Source: Acidobacteriota bacterium (GTDB lineage Bacteria; Acidobacteriota; Terriglobia; Terriglobales; Acidobacteriaceae). Taken from it: 64,000 nucleotides of DNA. Under the pieces are notes generated by a model. It saw only the letters and a list, made by a program, of their open reading frames with translations, was not told the origin of the DNA and did no database searches. A program made the position numbers and the translations under genes. Of this stretch, positions 1 through 8,260 are shown piece after piece (the stretch's first letter is position 1; every line of letters begins with the position of its first letter). The stretch lies in NCBI GenBank assembly GCA_021851335.1, contig JAJZEA010000003.1, forward strand, positions 56,001-120,000, read 5' to 3'.

Positions 1-1
1 A

Positions 2-244
2 GGTGATCGCGAGCTAGAGTTCCTTGCAGAAAGCTTTAATTTATTCAACCATGAGAACGTCACATGGATTGAAACTACGGGCTACTACATTAGTCGCGGC
101 AGCGCCACTGGGGGCTTGCCAACGCTCAACTTTCTCACGGGACTCAAAGTGAATTCCGTCGAATTTGGCAAGCCGCTGATTGTGAACGGCAGCAACTACT
201 TTCGCCCGCGAGAGCTGCAAATCGGTGTTCGCGCGCGTTTTTGA
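2..244 (+). CDS. TonB-dependent receptor, C-terminal end (partial)
   Basis: The reading frame is open from the left edge to the TGA at 242-244 and gives 80 residues. The stretch LEFLAESFNLFNHENVTW near its start, the closing PRELQIGVRARF and the final phenylalanine are typical of the last beta strands of outer membrane TonB-dependent receptors, and resemble the large carboxypeptidase-regulatory-domain receptors common in Acidobacteriota. The barrel and plug lie outside the window, so the substrate cannot be judged. The gene converges on the next one with a 35-base gap. The family assignment rests on the C-terminal strand pattern only. Confidence 0.75.
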   Translation, partial: GDRELEFLAESFNLFNHENVTWIETTGYYISRGSATGGLPTLNFLTGLKVNSVEFGKPLIVNGSNYFRPRELQIGVRARF

Positions 245-279
245 AGTGTTCGTGCGTTTGTGCTCAGATTCGTCGTTGT

Positions 280-750
280 TCAGCTTGTGTGATCGAGCAG
301 AATCTTCCATCCATCAGCACCTTTGCGCCAAACAAGGCTGAAGACTCCGTCATCCTTTGTACTCGCGCCCTTTACGGTTCGGTCAAGGTGAAAACGTCCC
401 GTTACTACCGCGTACTCGACCGTGCCTGTTGAGCTGGGCAGCAGACGAATCGAAAGCTCGCCGAAGGCGAGTGTGCCCATCTGAGCTTTGTCTGCATACG
501 CCTTGCGGTAGCGCTCCAGGATCGGCGCATAGCCATGCGCGATGGTGCTGCCGATAAAGGTCGTCTGTGGAGAGTTTTCATAGCCCTTGAGGAAACCTGG
601 AATATCCCCGCGATTCCAGGCAGTCACCTGGGCCGCCATCACCGCGCGAATCGCGCTTACATCGTCTGCGGCCGCCTGCTGAGCAAACGCAGGAATACAA
701 GCGAAAAGAACGACACAAACCACTATCCAGCCAATCCACCGTGCGCGCAT
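280..750 (-). CDS. Exported SnoaL/DUF4440-like protein
   Basis: The protein has 156 residues. Residues 1-23 form a signal peptide (MRARWIGWIVVCVVLFACIP followed by AFA-Q). The rest fits the NTF2-like SnoaL/DUF4440 fold: an N-terminal helix with the AVMAAQVTAWNRGDIPGFL pattern, a central YRKAY helix, and a final strand ending in WKILLDHTS. Members bind small molecules in a cone-shaped pocket; many are not enzymes and the ligand is unknown. An earlier in-frame ATG would add 73 residues, but the ATG at 750 has a GGAGGG ribosome site directly upstream and begins the signal peptide, so it is preferred. The gene is divergent from the molybdopterin oxidoreductase, with only 34 bases between the two starts. 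Confidence 0.7.
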   Translation of the reverse strand: MRARWIGWIVVCVVLFACIPAFAQQAAADDVSAIRAVMAAQVTAWNRGDIPGFLKGYENSPQTTFIGSTIAHGYAPILERYRKAYADKAQMGTLAFGELSIRLLPSSTGTVEYAVVTGRFHLDRTVKGASTKDDGVFSLVWRKGADGWKILLDHTS

Positions 751-784
751 GGCAATCCCTCCAAACTGAGAATAGAATGCCACT

Positions 785-2962
785 ATGTCAGCCCTACCCA
801 CGACCACGCAATCCTCATCTCTGCGCGTAGTACACACGGTTTGCTCGCATGACTGCCCGGATTCGTGCGCCGTGCTGGTTACGGTCAATGAAACAGGCCG
901 CGCGGTCAAGGTTGTCGGCGATCCATCGCACCCCGTCACGCAAGGATTTCTATGTGGCAAGGTAGCCAAATATCTGGACCGCGTCTATTCTCCTCAGCGT
1001 GTTCTCTATCCCCTCAAGCGGAAGTCCGGCGCAGCCAAGCAATTATCGAACGCGCACGACAGTTCATCGTTTGAGCGCGTCTCCTGGGATCAGGCGCTGG
1101 ATGAAATCGCCGAGCGACTGCGTCTTACGGCTGAGCGTTATGGCCCGGAATCGATCCTGCCCTATAGCTATGCCGGCACCATGGGTCTGCTTGGTTATGG
1201 TTCGATGGACCGCCGATTCTTTCATCGTCTCGGAGCCTCGCAGCTTGATCGCACGATTTGCGCCGAGGCCGGTGGGCAGGCATGGAATCTCGTCTATGGC
1301 CGCAAGCTCGGGACTCGCAATGAAGACTTTACCCATGCAAAGCTGATCCTTGCATGGGGCGCCAATATTCACGGCAACAACATTCATCTCTGGCCGTTTG
1401 TTGAACAGGCTCGACGAAGCGGAGCGCGGCTTGTCGTCATCGACCCCTATCGTACGCGCACCGCAGGTCTTGCCGATTGGCACATCGCCATTCGCCCCGG
1501 AACGGACGCAGCGCTCGCACTGGGCATGATGCATGTCATTCTGCGCGACGGACTGGAAGATCGCTCGTACATCGACGAGATGACGTACGGTTTCGCTGCC
1601 CTTGCAGAGCGCGTTCGCGAATACACGCCTGAGCGCGTTGCGTCCTGGACCGGCATGCGCGCTGCTGAAATTGAGCAGCTTGCCCGCGAATATGCATCCA
1701 CAAGCCCAGCCGCGATACGCCTGAATTACGGTGTGCAGCGCTCGGAGAATGGCGGCACAGCCGTACGCGCCATCGCCATGCTGCCGGCGCTCGTCGGCTC
1801 CTGGCGCGAACGTGGTGGCGGCGCACAACTTTCGCTTTCCGGTGGTTTTCAGTGGAATCGTTCCGCGCTCGAACGACCTGATCTGATGCTTGCTTCGCCA
1901 CTCGGACGCACGTCGCGTGTCGTCAACATGTCGCGGCTGGGTCACGCACTCACCGCGCTGGGCTGCGACCCTGACGACCCCGGCAACGGTCCGCCAGTTC
2001 ACGCTTTGATTGTCTACAACTCCAACCCCGGTGCGGTTGCGCCCAATCAAAATCTCGTTCGGCGTGGCCTTCAGCGCAACGATCTTTTTACCGTTGTTCA
2101 TGAGCAGTTTCTTACCGACACCACCGACTTCGCCGACTATGTGTTGCCCGCAACCACGTTTCTGGAGCACGAGGAGATTCAGGGAGCTTACGGTCACAAC
2201 TTCGTCCAGCACTCTGCTCAGGCTATTACTGCGTTGGGTGAGGCGCGCTCGAATGTCTGGCTCTTTACGCAGCTTGCCGCACGCATGGGCTTCGATGAGC
2301 CGTGCTTTCGCGACACGCCGCGCCAGATGATGCAGCAGGCGCTGGACCCGGACGAAAGCGGCCTCTCGCGTAATCCTGGCATGGCGCATATTTCGTTGGA
2401 TTCGCTGGCGAGCGAGGGATACATCGCGCTCCGGTTCGACGCGAAGCCGGATGCGCTGCCGTTCGAAAGCGGTGCGCTGGAGACGCCAAGTGGCAAAGTC
2501 GAGTTCTACTCTGACCAACTGGCCGCCGCTGGCCTTGATCCGCTGCCCGCTTTTGTCGCGCCCACTGAATCCCGGCACAGTGTGGCAGCGGAGAAGTTCC
2601 CGCTTGAATTTTTGCCTCGCAAAGCTGACCACTACATGAACAGCACGTTTGCGAATCTCGATGGCCACCGTCGCATGGAATCAGCCACAGCGCAAAAGCT
2701 TGAAATCCATCCCGAAGACGCCGCAGCGCGTGGCATTGTCGATGGCGATCGAGTGTGCGTGTGGAATGATCGAGGCTCCATCACGCTTGTTGCCAGCATC
2801 TCTTCACGCATTGTCTCTGGCGTCGTCAGCGCGCGGCTGGACTGGGGCAAACTCAGCTCAGACGGCCAGAATGTGAACGCCCTCACCAGCGAACGGCTCA
2901 CCGATATCGGTGCGGCTGCCACGTTTTATTCGACGCTGGTCGAGGTGACGCGCCTGACCTGA
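785..2962 (+). CDS. Molybdopterin-dependent oxidoreductase, DMSO reductase family
   Basis: This 725-residue protein has the layout of a bis-molybdopterin guanine dinucleotide enzyme. Cys20, Cys24, Cys28 and Cys57 form an N-terminal 4Fe-4S site (CSHDCPDSC and GFLCGK). The body carries the usual landmarks: LAWGANIHGNN, VVIDPYRTRTA, and a C-terminal dinucleotide-binding domain beginning near residue 610 (EFLPRKADHYMNSTFAN). Cys159 in TICAEAGG sits where the molybdenum ligand is expected. No signal or twin-arginine peptide is visible, so it is probably cytoplasmic. No electron-transfer or membrane subunit is adjacent, as with the YyaE-like stand-alone enzymes. The substrate cannot be read from the sequence. 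Confidence 0.85.
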   Translation: MSALPTTTQSSSLRVVHTVCSHDCPDSCAVLVTVNETGRAVKVVGDPSHPVTQGFLCGKVAKYLDRVYSPQRVLYPLKRKSGAAKQLSNAHDSSSFERVSWDQALDEIAERLRLTAERYGPESILPYSYAGTMGLLGYGSMDRRFFHRLGASQLDRTICAEAGGQAWNLVYGRKLGTRNEDFTHAKLILAWGANIHGNNIHLWPFVEQARRSGARLVVIDPYRTRTAGLADWHIAIRPGTDAALALGMMHVILRDGLEDRSYIDEMTYGFAALAERVREYTPERVASWTGMRAAEIEQLAREYASTSPAAIRLNYGVQRSENGGTAVRAIAMLPALVGSWRERGGGAQLSLSGGFQWNRSALERPDLMLASPLGRTSRVVNMSRLGHALTALGCDPDDPGNGPPVHALIVYNSNPGAVAPNQNLVRRGLQRNDLFTVVHEQFLTDTTDFADYVLPATTFLEHEEIQGAYGHNFVQHSAQAITALGEARSNVWLFTQLAARMGFDEPCFRDTPRQMMQQALDPDESGLSRNPGMAHISLDSLASEGYIALRFDAKPDALPFESGALETPSGKVEFYSDQLAAAGLDPLPAFVAPTESRHSVAAEKFPLEFLPRKADHYMNSTFANLDGHRRMESATAQKLEIHPEDAAARGIVDGDRVCVWNDRGSITLVASISSRIVSGVVSARLDWGKLSSDGQNVNALTSERLTDIGAAATFYSTLVEVTRLT

Positions 2963-3096
2963 GTTCTTACTGCAACCGAATAGCCGAGGCACTTGAAACT
3001 GCGCGCAGGCATTTGGGTCAACATGCTCTTTGGCCTCGTAAGGTGCTCGCCGGAGCAATCTGGAAAAGAGTGGATAGAAATCGATTTTCTCCCGCC

Positions 3097-3125
3097 TTGT
3101 CTTTGTATGGAGAATCAGCTAGACT
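3097..3125 (+). promoter_or_regulatory. Candidate sigma-70 promoter of the GH51 gene
   Basis: TTGTCT at 3097-3102 and TAGACT at 3120-3125 are separated by 17 bases, each matching four of six consensus positions. Transcription would begin about 30 bases before the ATG at 3164. This is pattern matching only. Confidence 0.35.
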
Positions 3126-3163
3126 TGCGCCCTATAAAGATCTTTCGCAAGTGGAGTTCTCTT

Positions 3164-5068
3164 ATGCACCGTTGTCTACGATCCGCATTCGCTTTGGCGC
3201 CGTTCATCGCCGCTTCGCTTTTGCTTGCGCAGTCGCCCGCGCAACTCACCATTGACGTCGATCACCCTCTGCACTCTGTCAGTCCCACGCTCTATGGCCT
3301 GATGACAGAAGAGATCAACTACTCCTACGATGGCGGCTTGTACCCGGAGATGGTGCGTAACCGCAGCCTTCGCGATGGCGGATGGGAGCAGCAAGACTGG
3401 TTGCTGGTGCAGAACTCCGCAGCAGGCGCAACCATGAGCATGGATAAGACCACCGGCCCATCCGCCGCGCTTACCAACAGCCTGAAGCTCAGTGTCACGG
3501 ATGCATCGCCTGCCGATCCTGCGGGCGTACGGAACAACGGCTTCTGGGGCTATCCGTTGCAGCCCAATACCACCTACACTGGCTCGCTTTACGCCAAGGC
3601 AGATGCCTCTGCTCTCGGTGCGCTCACCATCCGCCTTGTGAACAACGCAACGGGCAAAGCTGTAGCCACCGCGATCGTCCCGAATCTTAGCGCAGACTGG
3701 AAGCAGTATTCCTTTACGTTGAAGACAGGAGCTATTGAAGCCTCGGCTGCGAATCATCTCGAACTCACTGTCACCCATCCGGGTACGCTTTGGGTGACGC
3801 TTGTCTCTGTCTTTCCGCCCACGTATCACAATCGTCCGAATGGGGATCGCATCGACCTGATGCAAAAGATGGCTGCGATGCATCCGACATTTCTGCGGTT
3901 TCCCGGCGGCAACTATCTCGAAGGCAACCGACTGGCCGACTGGTACGACTGGAAGAAGACGATCGGTCCGCTCGTCGACCGGCCCACACACGCAAGCCCG
4001 TGGGGTTACCACTCCTCCGATGGGCTTGGTCTGCTGGAGTTCTTTGAGTGGTGCGAAGAACTGCACATGAAGCCGGTTCTTGCGGTATACGCCGGTTATG
4101 CTTTGGAGCATGATCATATTGCGCCGGGCAAGGATCTTGCACCCTTTGTTCAGGACGCTCTGGATGAGATCGAATATGCCATCGGCGGCCCTGATACCCA
4201 ATGGGGCGCCAAGCGCATACATGACGGTCATCCAGCACCCTTTGCGGTTCCCTACGTTGAGATTGGAAACGAAGATGAGTTTGATCGCTCTGGAAGTTAT
4301 GAGGGCCGTTTTGCGCAGTTCTATGACGCGCTCAAGGCAAAGTATCCATCGATCCAGTTGATTGCCACGACACCGGTCAAAAGCCGCAAGCCTGATGTGC
4401 TTGACGATCACTATTACAAGAGCGCGGAAGAATTCTTTGCCGACACGCATCACTATGACAAATCGAATCGTAGCGGCCCCAAGATTTTCGTCGGCGAATA
4501 TGCCACTATGGAAGGCACACCGACGGCGGACTTTGGCGCGGCACTCGGCGATGCGGCCTGGCTCACCGGTCTTGAGCGCAACAGCGATCTTGTCGTGATG
4601 TCCAGCTACGCGCCGATGTTTGTCAACGTGAATCCTGGCGGAATGCAATGGCACCCTGACCTGATCGGCTACGATGGACTTCACAGCTACGGCTCGCCAA
4701 GCTATTACGCGCTTGCCATGTTTGCTGGGCATCTTGGCGATCAGGTGCCGCAGTCGGAGCTCGTCGGTGGTGGCAAGCGTGTTTTTTATTCCGTCACGGA
4801 GCGCAAAGCCGACGGCACGCTCTTTCTGAAGATGGTCAATGCTTCGCCCAAAGCCGAGTTGCTCACGATTCGCCTGGATGGCGCGCGGAGCGTAGCCCCG
4901 ACTGCTAAATTGATGCGTCTCCATGCGGCTTCGCCTGCCGACACCAACTCCATCAGCGAACCCAACCACATCGTTCCATCGGAGAGTACAGTACCCGTCG
5001 CGGGATCTGTCATTCATCACTCGATTCCGGGCTATTCGGTTGAGGTGATGGTGATCTCATCCCGATAG
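3164..5068 (+). CDS. Exported alpha-L-arabinofuranosidase, GH51
   Basis: The protein has 634 residues. Residues 1-22 are a signal peptide ending LLLAQ, so it acts in the periplasm or outside the cell. Residues about 30-100 carry the GH51 start pattern PTLYGLMTEEINYSYDGGLY. Residues about 105-215 look like an inserted CBM4/9-type carbohydrate-binding domain. The barrel follows, with FPGGNYLEG, the acid/base glutamate E370 in EIGNE and the likely nucleophile E445 in FVGEY. A C-terminal beta domain ends the protein. Family members remove terminal alpha-L-arabinose from arabinoxylan and arabinan. The ATG at 3164 is chosen over an upstream one because it begins the signal peptide and follows GTGGAG. 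Confidence 0.9.
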   Translation: MHRCLRSAFALAPFIAASLLLAQSPAQLTIDVDHPLHSVSPTLYGLMTEEINYSYDGGLYPEMVRNRSLRDGGWEQQDWLLVQNSAAGATMSMDKTTGPSAALTNSLKLSVTDASPADPAGVRNNGFWGYPLQPNTTYTGSLYAKADASALGALTIRLVNNATGKAVATAIVPNLSADWKQYSFTLKTGAIEASAANHLELTVTHPGTLWVTLVSVFPPTYHNRPNGDRIDLMQKMAAMHPTFLRFPGGNYLEGNRLADWYDWKKTIGPLVDRPTHASPWGYHSSDGLGLLEFFEWCEELHMKPVLAVYAGYALEHDHIAPGKDLAPFVQDALDEIEYAIGGPDTQWGAKRIHDGHPAPFAVPYVEIGNEDEFDRSGSYEGRFAQFYDALKAKYPSIQLIATTPVKSRKPDVLDDHYYKSAEEFFADTHHYDKSNRSGPKIFVGEYATMEGTPTADFGAALGDAAWLTGLERNSDLVVMSSYAPMFVNVNPGGMQWHPDLIGYDGLHSYGSPSYYALAMFAGHLGDQVPQSELVGGGKRVFYSVTERKADGTLFLKMVNASPKAELLTIRLDGARSVAPTAKLMRLHAASPADTNSISEPNHIVPSESTVPVAGSVIHHSIPGYSVEVMVISSR

Positions 5069-5124
5069 TCTGGAGCGTCGCAGTCAGATGGCCTGGCTGC
5101 GACAAGACTTCGTACTCCGTAAGC

Positions 5125-5161
5125 AATACCGGCCGCGCAGAGAGTCTGCGCGGCCGGTATT
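5125..5161. terminator. Bidirectional terminator between GH51 gene and dnaA
   Basis: Bases 5125-5140 and 5146-5161 form a perfect 16-base-pair stem with a 5-base loop; the arm runs AATACCGGCCGCGCAG. A short A/T run flanks each side. It lies 56 bases after the GH51 stop and 19 bases after the dnaA stop on the other strand, so it probably ends both convergent transcripts. Confidence 0.8.
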
Positions 5162-5180
5162 ATTATGAACTTTCGAAGCA

Positions 5181-6605
5181 CTATCCGTTGAGTGTCTCCT
5201 GAAGCTTGTTGATGGTCGCGTTCAGCTCCTTGTCGCTGCGGCGCAACTCATCGATCTTGCTGATCGAGTGCATGACGGTGGTGTGGTGTTTGCCGCCAAA
5301 CTGGCGCCCAATCTCCGGCAGGCTTGCATCGGTCAGATTTTTTGCCAGGAACATGGCAATCTGTCGCGGCACTACCACCTGTCGCGAGTTGTTTTTCTGC
5401 TTCAGTTCGCTGACTCGCATGCCAAAGTTTTCTGCAACGGCTTTCTGGATGGCATCGATCGAGATGCGTCTGGCCTGTGTGTCGATGAACTGCTTCAGGC
5501 ACTGCTGCGTCGTCTGCAGCGTTACCTCCACGCCATTCATCTGTGACCAGGCAAACAGCCGCACCAACGCACCCTCCAACTCACGCACATTGGTCCGCAC
5601 ATTCGACGCGATAAACATTGCGACATCGGTCGGTAGGGCCTTCTGTTCGCTCTCTGCCTTCTTCTGCAGGATGGCGACCTTTGTCTCCAGGTCAGGCGGC
5701 TGGATATCGGCGATCAGCCCCCACTCGAAGCGCGAGCGAAGTCGTTCCTCGATCTCTGCCAACTCCTTTGGCGGCCGATCCGAAGCGATCACAACCTGCT
5801 TCATGCTTTCGTGCAAAGCGTTGAAGGTGTGAAAAAACTCCTCCTGGACGCGCTCCTTTTGCGCTATGAACTGAATGTCGTCGATCAGCAGGACATCCAC
5901 GCTGCGGAAACGATCACGAAAACTGGTCATCCGGTCGTTGCGGATCGAGTTAATCATCTCATTGAGGAACTTTTCAGCCGTAACGTAGTAGAGGCTTGAG
6001 GCGGGCTGCCGACGTTTGACCTCATGACCGATGGCGTGCATCAGATGCGTTTTGCCCAGCCCGACTCCGCCATAAAGAAAAAGCGGATTGTAGGCTTTTC
6101 CCGGACGCTCAGCGGCGGCAAGCGAGGCGGCACGGGCAAACTGATTGCCATTGCCAATTACAAAATTGTCGAAAGTATACCGTGGGTTCAATTGAGCAGC
6201 GGTCGACCAGTCAAAACGTATCTGTTCGGCCTGTGTGGGCGTATTGCGGCGATTGGTGGCGCCTTGCTGCATGGGAGTCGGCATGCGCTCAGACTGTGGC
6301 GCAAAGCCACCGTCTCGGCGCATCTGCGGCAGCGAAGGATCGACCTCTGCGGTGACAAAGATCACTTGATCGATTTCAAGACCAAGCTGATCCATTGCCT
6401 CTTGAATGAGATCGCTGTATTTCTCTGCAATATGCTGGAAGTCCTCAGAGGGAATACGGACATAAAGCATGCGACCAGCAATGTGACTGAAACGAGTGGG
6501 TTTCAGCCATGTTTCAAAAGATTGCCGGACGATCTTCTTCTCAAGAGCCGCCAAAATCTGATTCCACGGATTCACTGCTGTGGCTGGGGCGGGAACAAAT
6601 GACAT
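5181..6605 (-). CDS. dnaA: Chromosomal replication initiator DnaA
   Basis: The 474-residue protein has all four DnaA domains: an N-terminal oligomerisation domain (residues 1-85, NPWNQILAALEKKIVRQSFE), a short variable linker, the AAA+ domain (about 140-350) and the C-terminal DNA-binding domain. Walker A is GGVGLGKTHL at 179-188, Walker B is VLLIDDIQF at 238-246, and the arginine finger region is RLRSRFEWG. The DnaA signature HHTTVMHSISK is at 440-450. The upstream in-frame start at 6704 would add 33 unrelated residues; the ATG at 6605 follows AAGGAAG and matches the family start. It diverges from rpmH across 552 bases. The gene downstream is not dnaN but the convergent GH51 gene. Confidence 0.98.
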   Translation of the reverse strand: MSFVPAPATAVNPWNQILAALEKKIVRQSFETWLKPTRFSHIAGRMLYVRIPSEDFQHIAEKYSDLIQEAMDQLGLEIDQVIFVTAEVDPSLPQMRRDGGFAPQSERMPTPMQQGATNRRNTPTQAEQIRFDWSTAAQLNPRYTFDNFVIGNGNQFARAASLAAAERPGKAYNPLFLYGGVGLGKTHLMHAIGHEVKRRQPASSLYYVTAEKFLNEMINSIRNDRMTSFRDRFRSVDVLLIDDIQFIAQKERVQEEFFHTFNALHESMKQVVIASDRPPKELAEIEERLRSRFEWGLIADIQPPDLETKVAILQKKAESEQKALPTDVAMFIASNVRTNVRELEGALVRLFAWSQMNGVEVTLQTTQQCLKQFIDTQARRISIDAIQKAVAENFGMRVSELKQKNNSRQVVVPRQIAMFLAKNLTDASLPEIGRQFGGKHHTTVMHSISKIDELRRSDKELNATINKLQETLNG

Positions 6606-7157
6606 GGAAAACTTCCTTGCTTTCGTAGTCCACAACGGTTGGAATGAATTCGAAATGCAACAGCGCCAAAACCCATGGACAACCCAATAGCGCACAGAAA
6701 ACACTCAAGCGACGCGATAGCGAACTATCGCGGGCTGAAATGAAGTTGCTACCGTCTGCCAGGAAGCTCTCCGACGGATTGTCGAATGAGCAGAATTTGG
6801 CTTGAAAAAATCAAATCAAGACAACATTCGGAAATGTTGTGAACGGGTCTGATACTAGCACAAATTGTGACCGCTGCAACACTCCATTCACGTGGATAAA
6901 TTGGTTGCACCATCTGTGGTGAAGTCGACGATATTCCGGGTTGAATCTTTGGCGGAATTCCTTGCTTTAAGCTGCAAGCCTCTTGCGCCAATGGGGTCTC
7001 TTGTCGGCGCCTCTTTTCGCTGAAGACGGAGGAGTGAAAAAAAAGTGCGTTTGCGGTATAATCTGAAATTGTCTGCTCGAAGAGAAGTTTTCGTGCAAAG
7101 CAAATGAAGCGAATCGACGCTCAATGACCATCGTTCGCATTTACCCAGGAGTGCATC
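6606..7157. promoter_or_regulatory. dnaA-rpmH divergent intergenic region
   Basis: This 552-base spacer should hold the promoters of both dnaA and rpmH. TATAAT at 7057-7062 is a perfect -10 hexamer for rpmH, but the -35 region is weak. Three dyads are visible. CGCGATAG at 6713-6720 pairs with 6725-6732 around a CGAA loop; it lies in the dnaA leader. ACAACATT at 6821-6828 pairs with 6833-6840. CACAAATTGTG lies near 6860-6870. One near-match to a DnaA box, CGTGGATAA, is at 6891-6899. This is too few boxes to call an origin with confidence. Confidence 0.55.
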
Positions 7158-7313
7158 ATGCCCAAGCGCACGTTTCAACCCAATCGCCGGAAGCGCGTAA
7201 AGACGCACGGTTTCCGTGCCCGTATGAAGACCAAGAGCGGAGCCGCCGTGCTTAGCCGTCGGCGAGCACAGGGTCGCAAGCGCGTCGCTGTCAGTGCTGG
7301 TTTTCGCGACTAA
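7158..7313 (+). CDS. rpmH: Ribosomal protein bL34
   Basis: A 51-residue very basic protein beginning [20 protein letters not shown] and containing [20 protein letters not shown], the hallmark of bL34 of the large ribosomal subunit. The ATG at 7158 is preceded by CCAGGAG. It is the first gene of the rpmH-rnpA-yidD-yidC run next to dnaA, an order conserved across bacteria. It ends 46 bases before the chosen rnpA start. Confidence 0.97.
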   Translation: MPKRTFQPNRRKRVKTHGFRARMKTKSGAAVLSRRRAQGRKRVAVSAGFRD

Positions 7314-7359
7314 TTCAGATTCAGAGTGCGGCGACTTTGCTCGCCGCGCAACCTTCGGG

Positions 7360-7932
7360 ATGACGTTGATGATCCAAACCGCACCCGAAAATCCTGATTC
7401 ATCCAAGATTTGCCCTCTTATTGCCCCCAGCGCAGAGTCTTTTCCCCTTGATTCGTTGTCTCAGTGGCAACTATCTCGTTTGCGCCATCATGCGGATTTT
7501 CAGGTTGTCTACGCTCATGCACGCAAGCAGCATTCTTCGTCCATAGCCTGGTTTGCTAATGTGCGTTCCGACTCGGGGAGTTGCAGCGCGCCAGCGCGCG
7601 TTGGCCTGACTGTGGGAAAAGTGCTTGGCAAAGCGCATGATCGCAACCGCATCAAGCGAAGGCTTCGAGCGGCGATTCGTGCTCATCTGGAGTTGTTGCC
7701 TCCGGGGCTTGACTTGATTCTGCATCCCCGTCGCTCTGTGCTCAGCATGAAGTATCTTGATCTACTCGCCGAAATGCGGGGTATTTTTTCTCGCGCGGCA
7801 GAGTGTGTGCAACGTAACCCGAGTGCATTGATGAAGAGGGCGAGTTCACCGACACTCGCAGATAAAGGCAGAGAGCCACTTGGACCTTTGCCTGCGTCTG
7901 CGAACAGTCGATTGGCGGAGGCGGAGAGATGA
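7360..7932 (+). CDS. rnpA: Ribonuclease P protein component
   Basis: RnpA is the protein subunit that helps the RNase P RNA mature tRNA 5' ends. The core is visible at residues about 36-150: [14 protein letters not shown], the single-strand binding segment [20 protein letters not shown], and the RNR motif RNRIKRRLR at 95-103. As annotated it has 190 residues, against about 120 for most RnpA proteins. The extra length lies in about 35 leading residues and about 45 trailing residues, both low in recognisable structure. The start is uncertain: ATG codons at 7294 (overlapping rpmH), 7360 and 7369 are in frame. The stop overlaps the yidD start as ATGA. Confidence 0.9.
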   Translation: MTLMIQTAPENPDSSKICPLIAPSAESFPLDSLSQWQLSRLRHHADFQVVYAHARKQHSSSIAWFANVRSDSGSCSAPARVGLTVGKVLGKAHDRNRIKRRLRAAIRAHLELLPPGLDLILHPRRSVLSMKYLDLLAEMRGIFSRAAECVQRNPSALMKRASSPTLADKGREPLGPLPASANSRLAEAER

Positions 7933-8204
7933 TGCGTCGCGCGCTGTTAGCATTTCTTTCCTTATATTGGCGCTGGATTTCTCCGGCAATTCATTCCGTC
8001 TTTCCGGGCGGATGTCGTTTTTATCCCACTTGTTCCGAATATGCAGCCGAGGCCATTCAAGTGCACGGCGCCGCACATGGGGCGCGACTAGCCATTTTTC
8101 GTCTTGCTCGCTGCCATCCATTCACGCAGGGTGGATTTGACCCCGTTCCGTTGCCGATTGCGGCCCTGGATGCGATGACGCGGGAACATCACCCATTACC
8201 ATAG
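7929..8204 (+). CDS. yidD: Membrane protein insertion efficiency factor YidD
   Basis: A 91-residue protein with the YidD core [15 protein letters not shown] at residues 25-39 and the second conserved piece [17 protein letters not shown]. An amphipathic N-terminal segment ([16 protein letters not shown]) fits its role as a peripheral inner membrane protein assisting YidC. It overlaps rnpA by four bases and lies 56 bases before yidC, the standard arrangement. Confidence 0.95.
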   Translation: MMRRALLAFLSLYWRWISPAIHSVFPGGCRFYPTCSEYAAEAIQVHGAAHGARLAIFRLARCHPFTQGGFDPVPLPIAALDAMTREHHPLP

Positions 8205-8260
8205 AAACGTAGCGCGGATTTTCCCCTTGCTGCGCAGGCTCAACGACAGGACAAACTTCT

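Noticed and set aside
1064..2668. Long minus-strand open frame opposite the molybdopterin oxidoreductase
   Set aside because: It mirrors the codon structure of the plus-strand gene, has no recognisable domain and no ribosome site; similar long shadows occur opposite GH51, tkt, zwf and fdhA.
6606..7157. Replication origin call
   Set aside because: Only one near-consensus DnaA box (CGTGGATAA) and no clear A/T-rich unwinding repeats; position alone is not enough.
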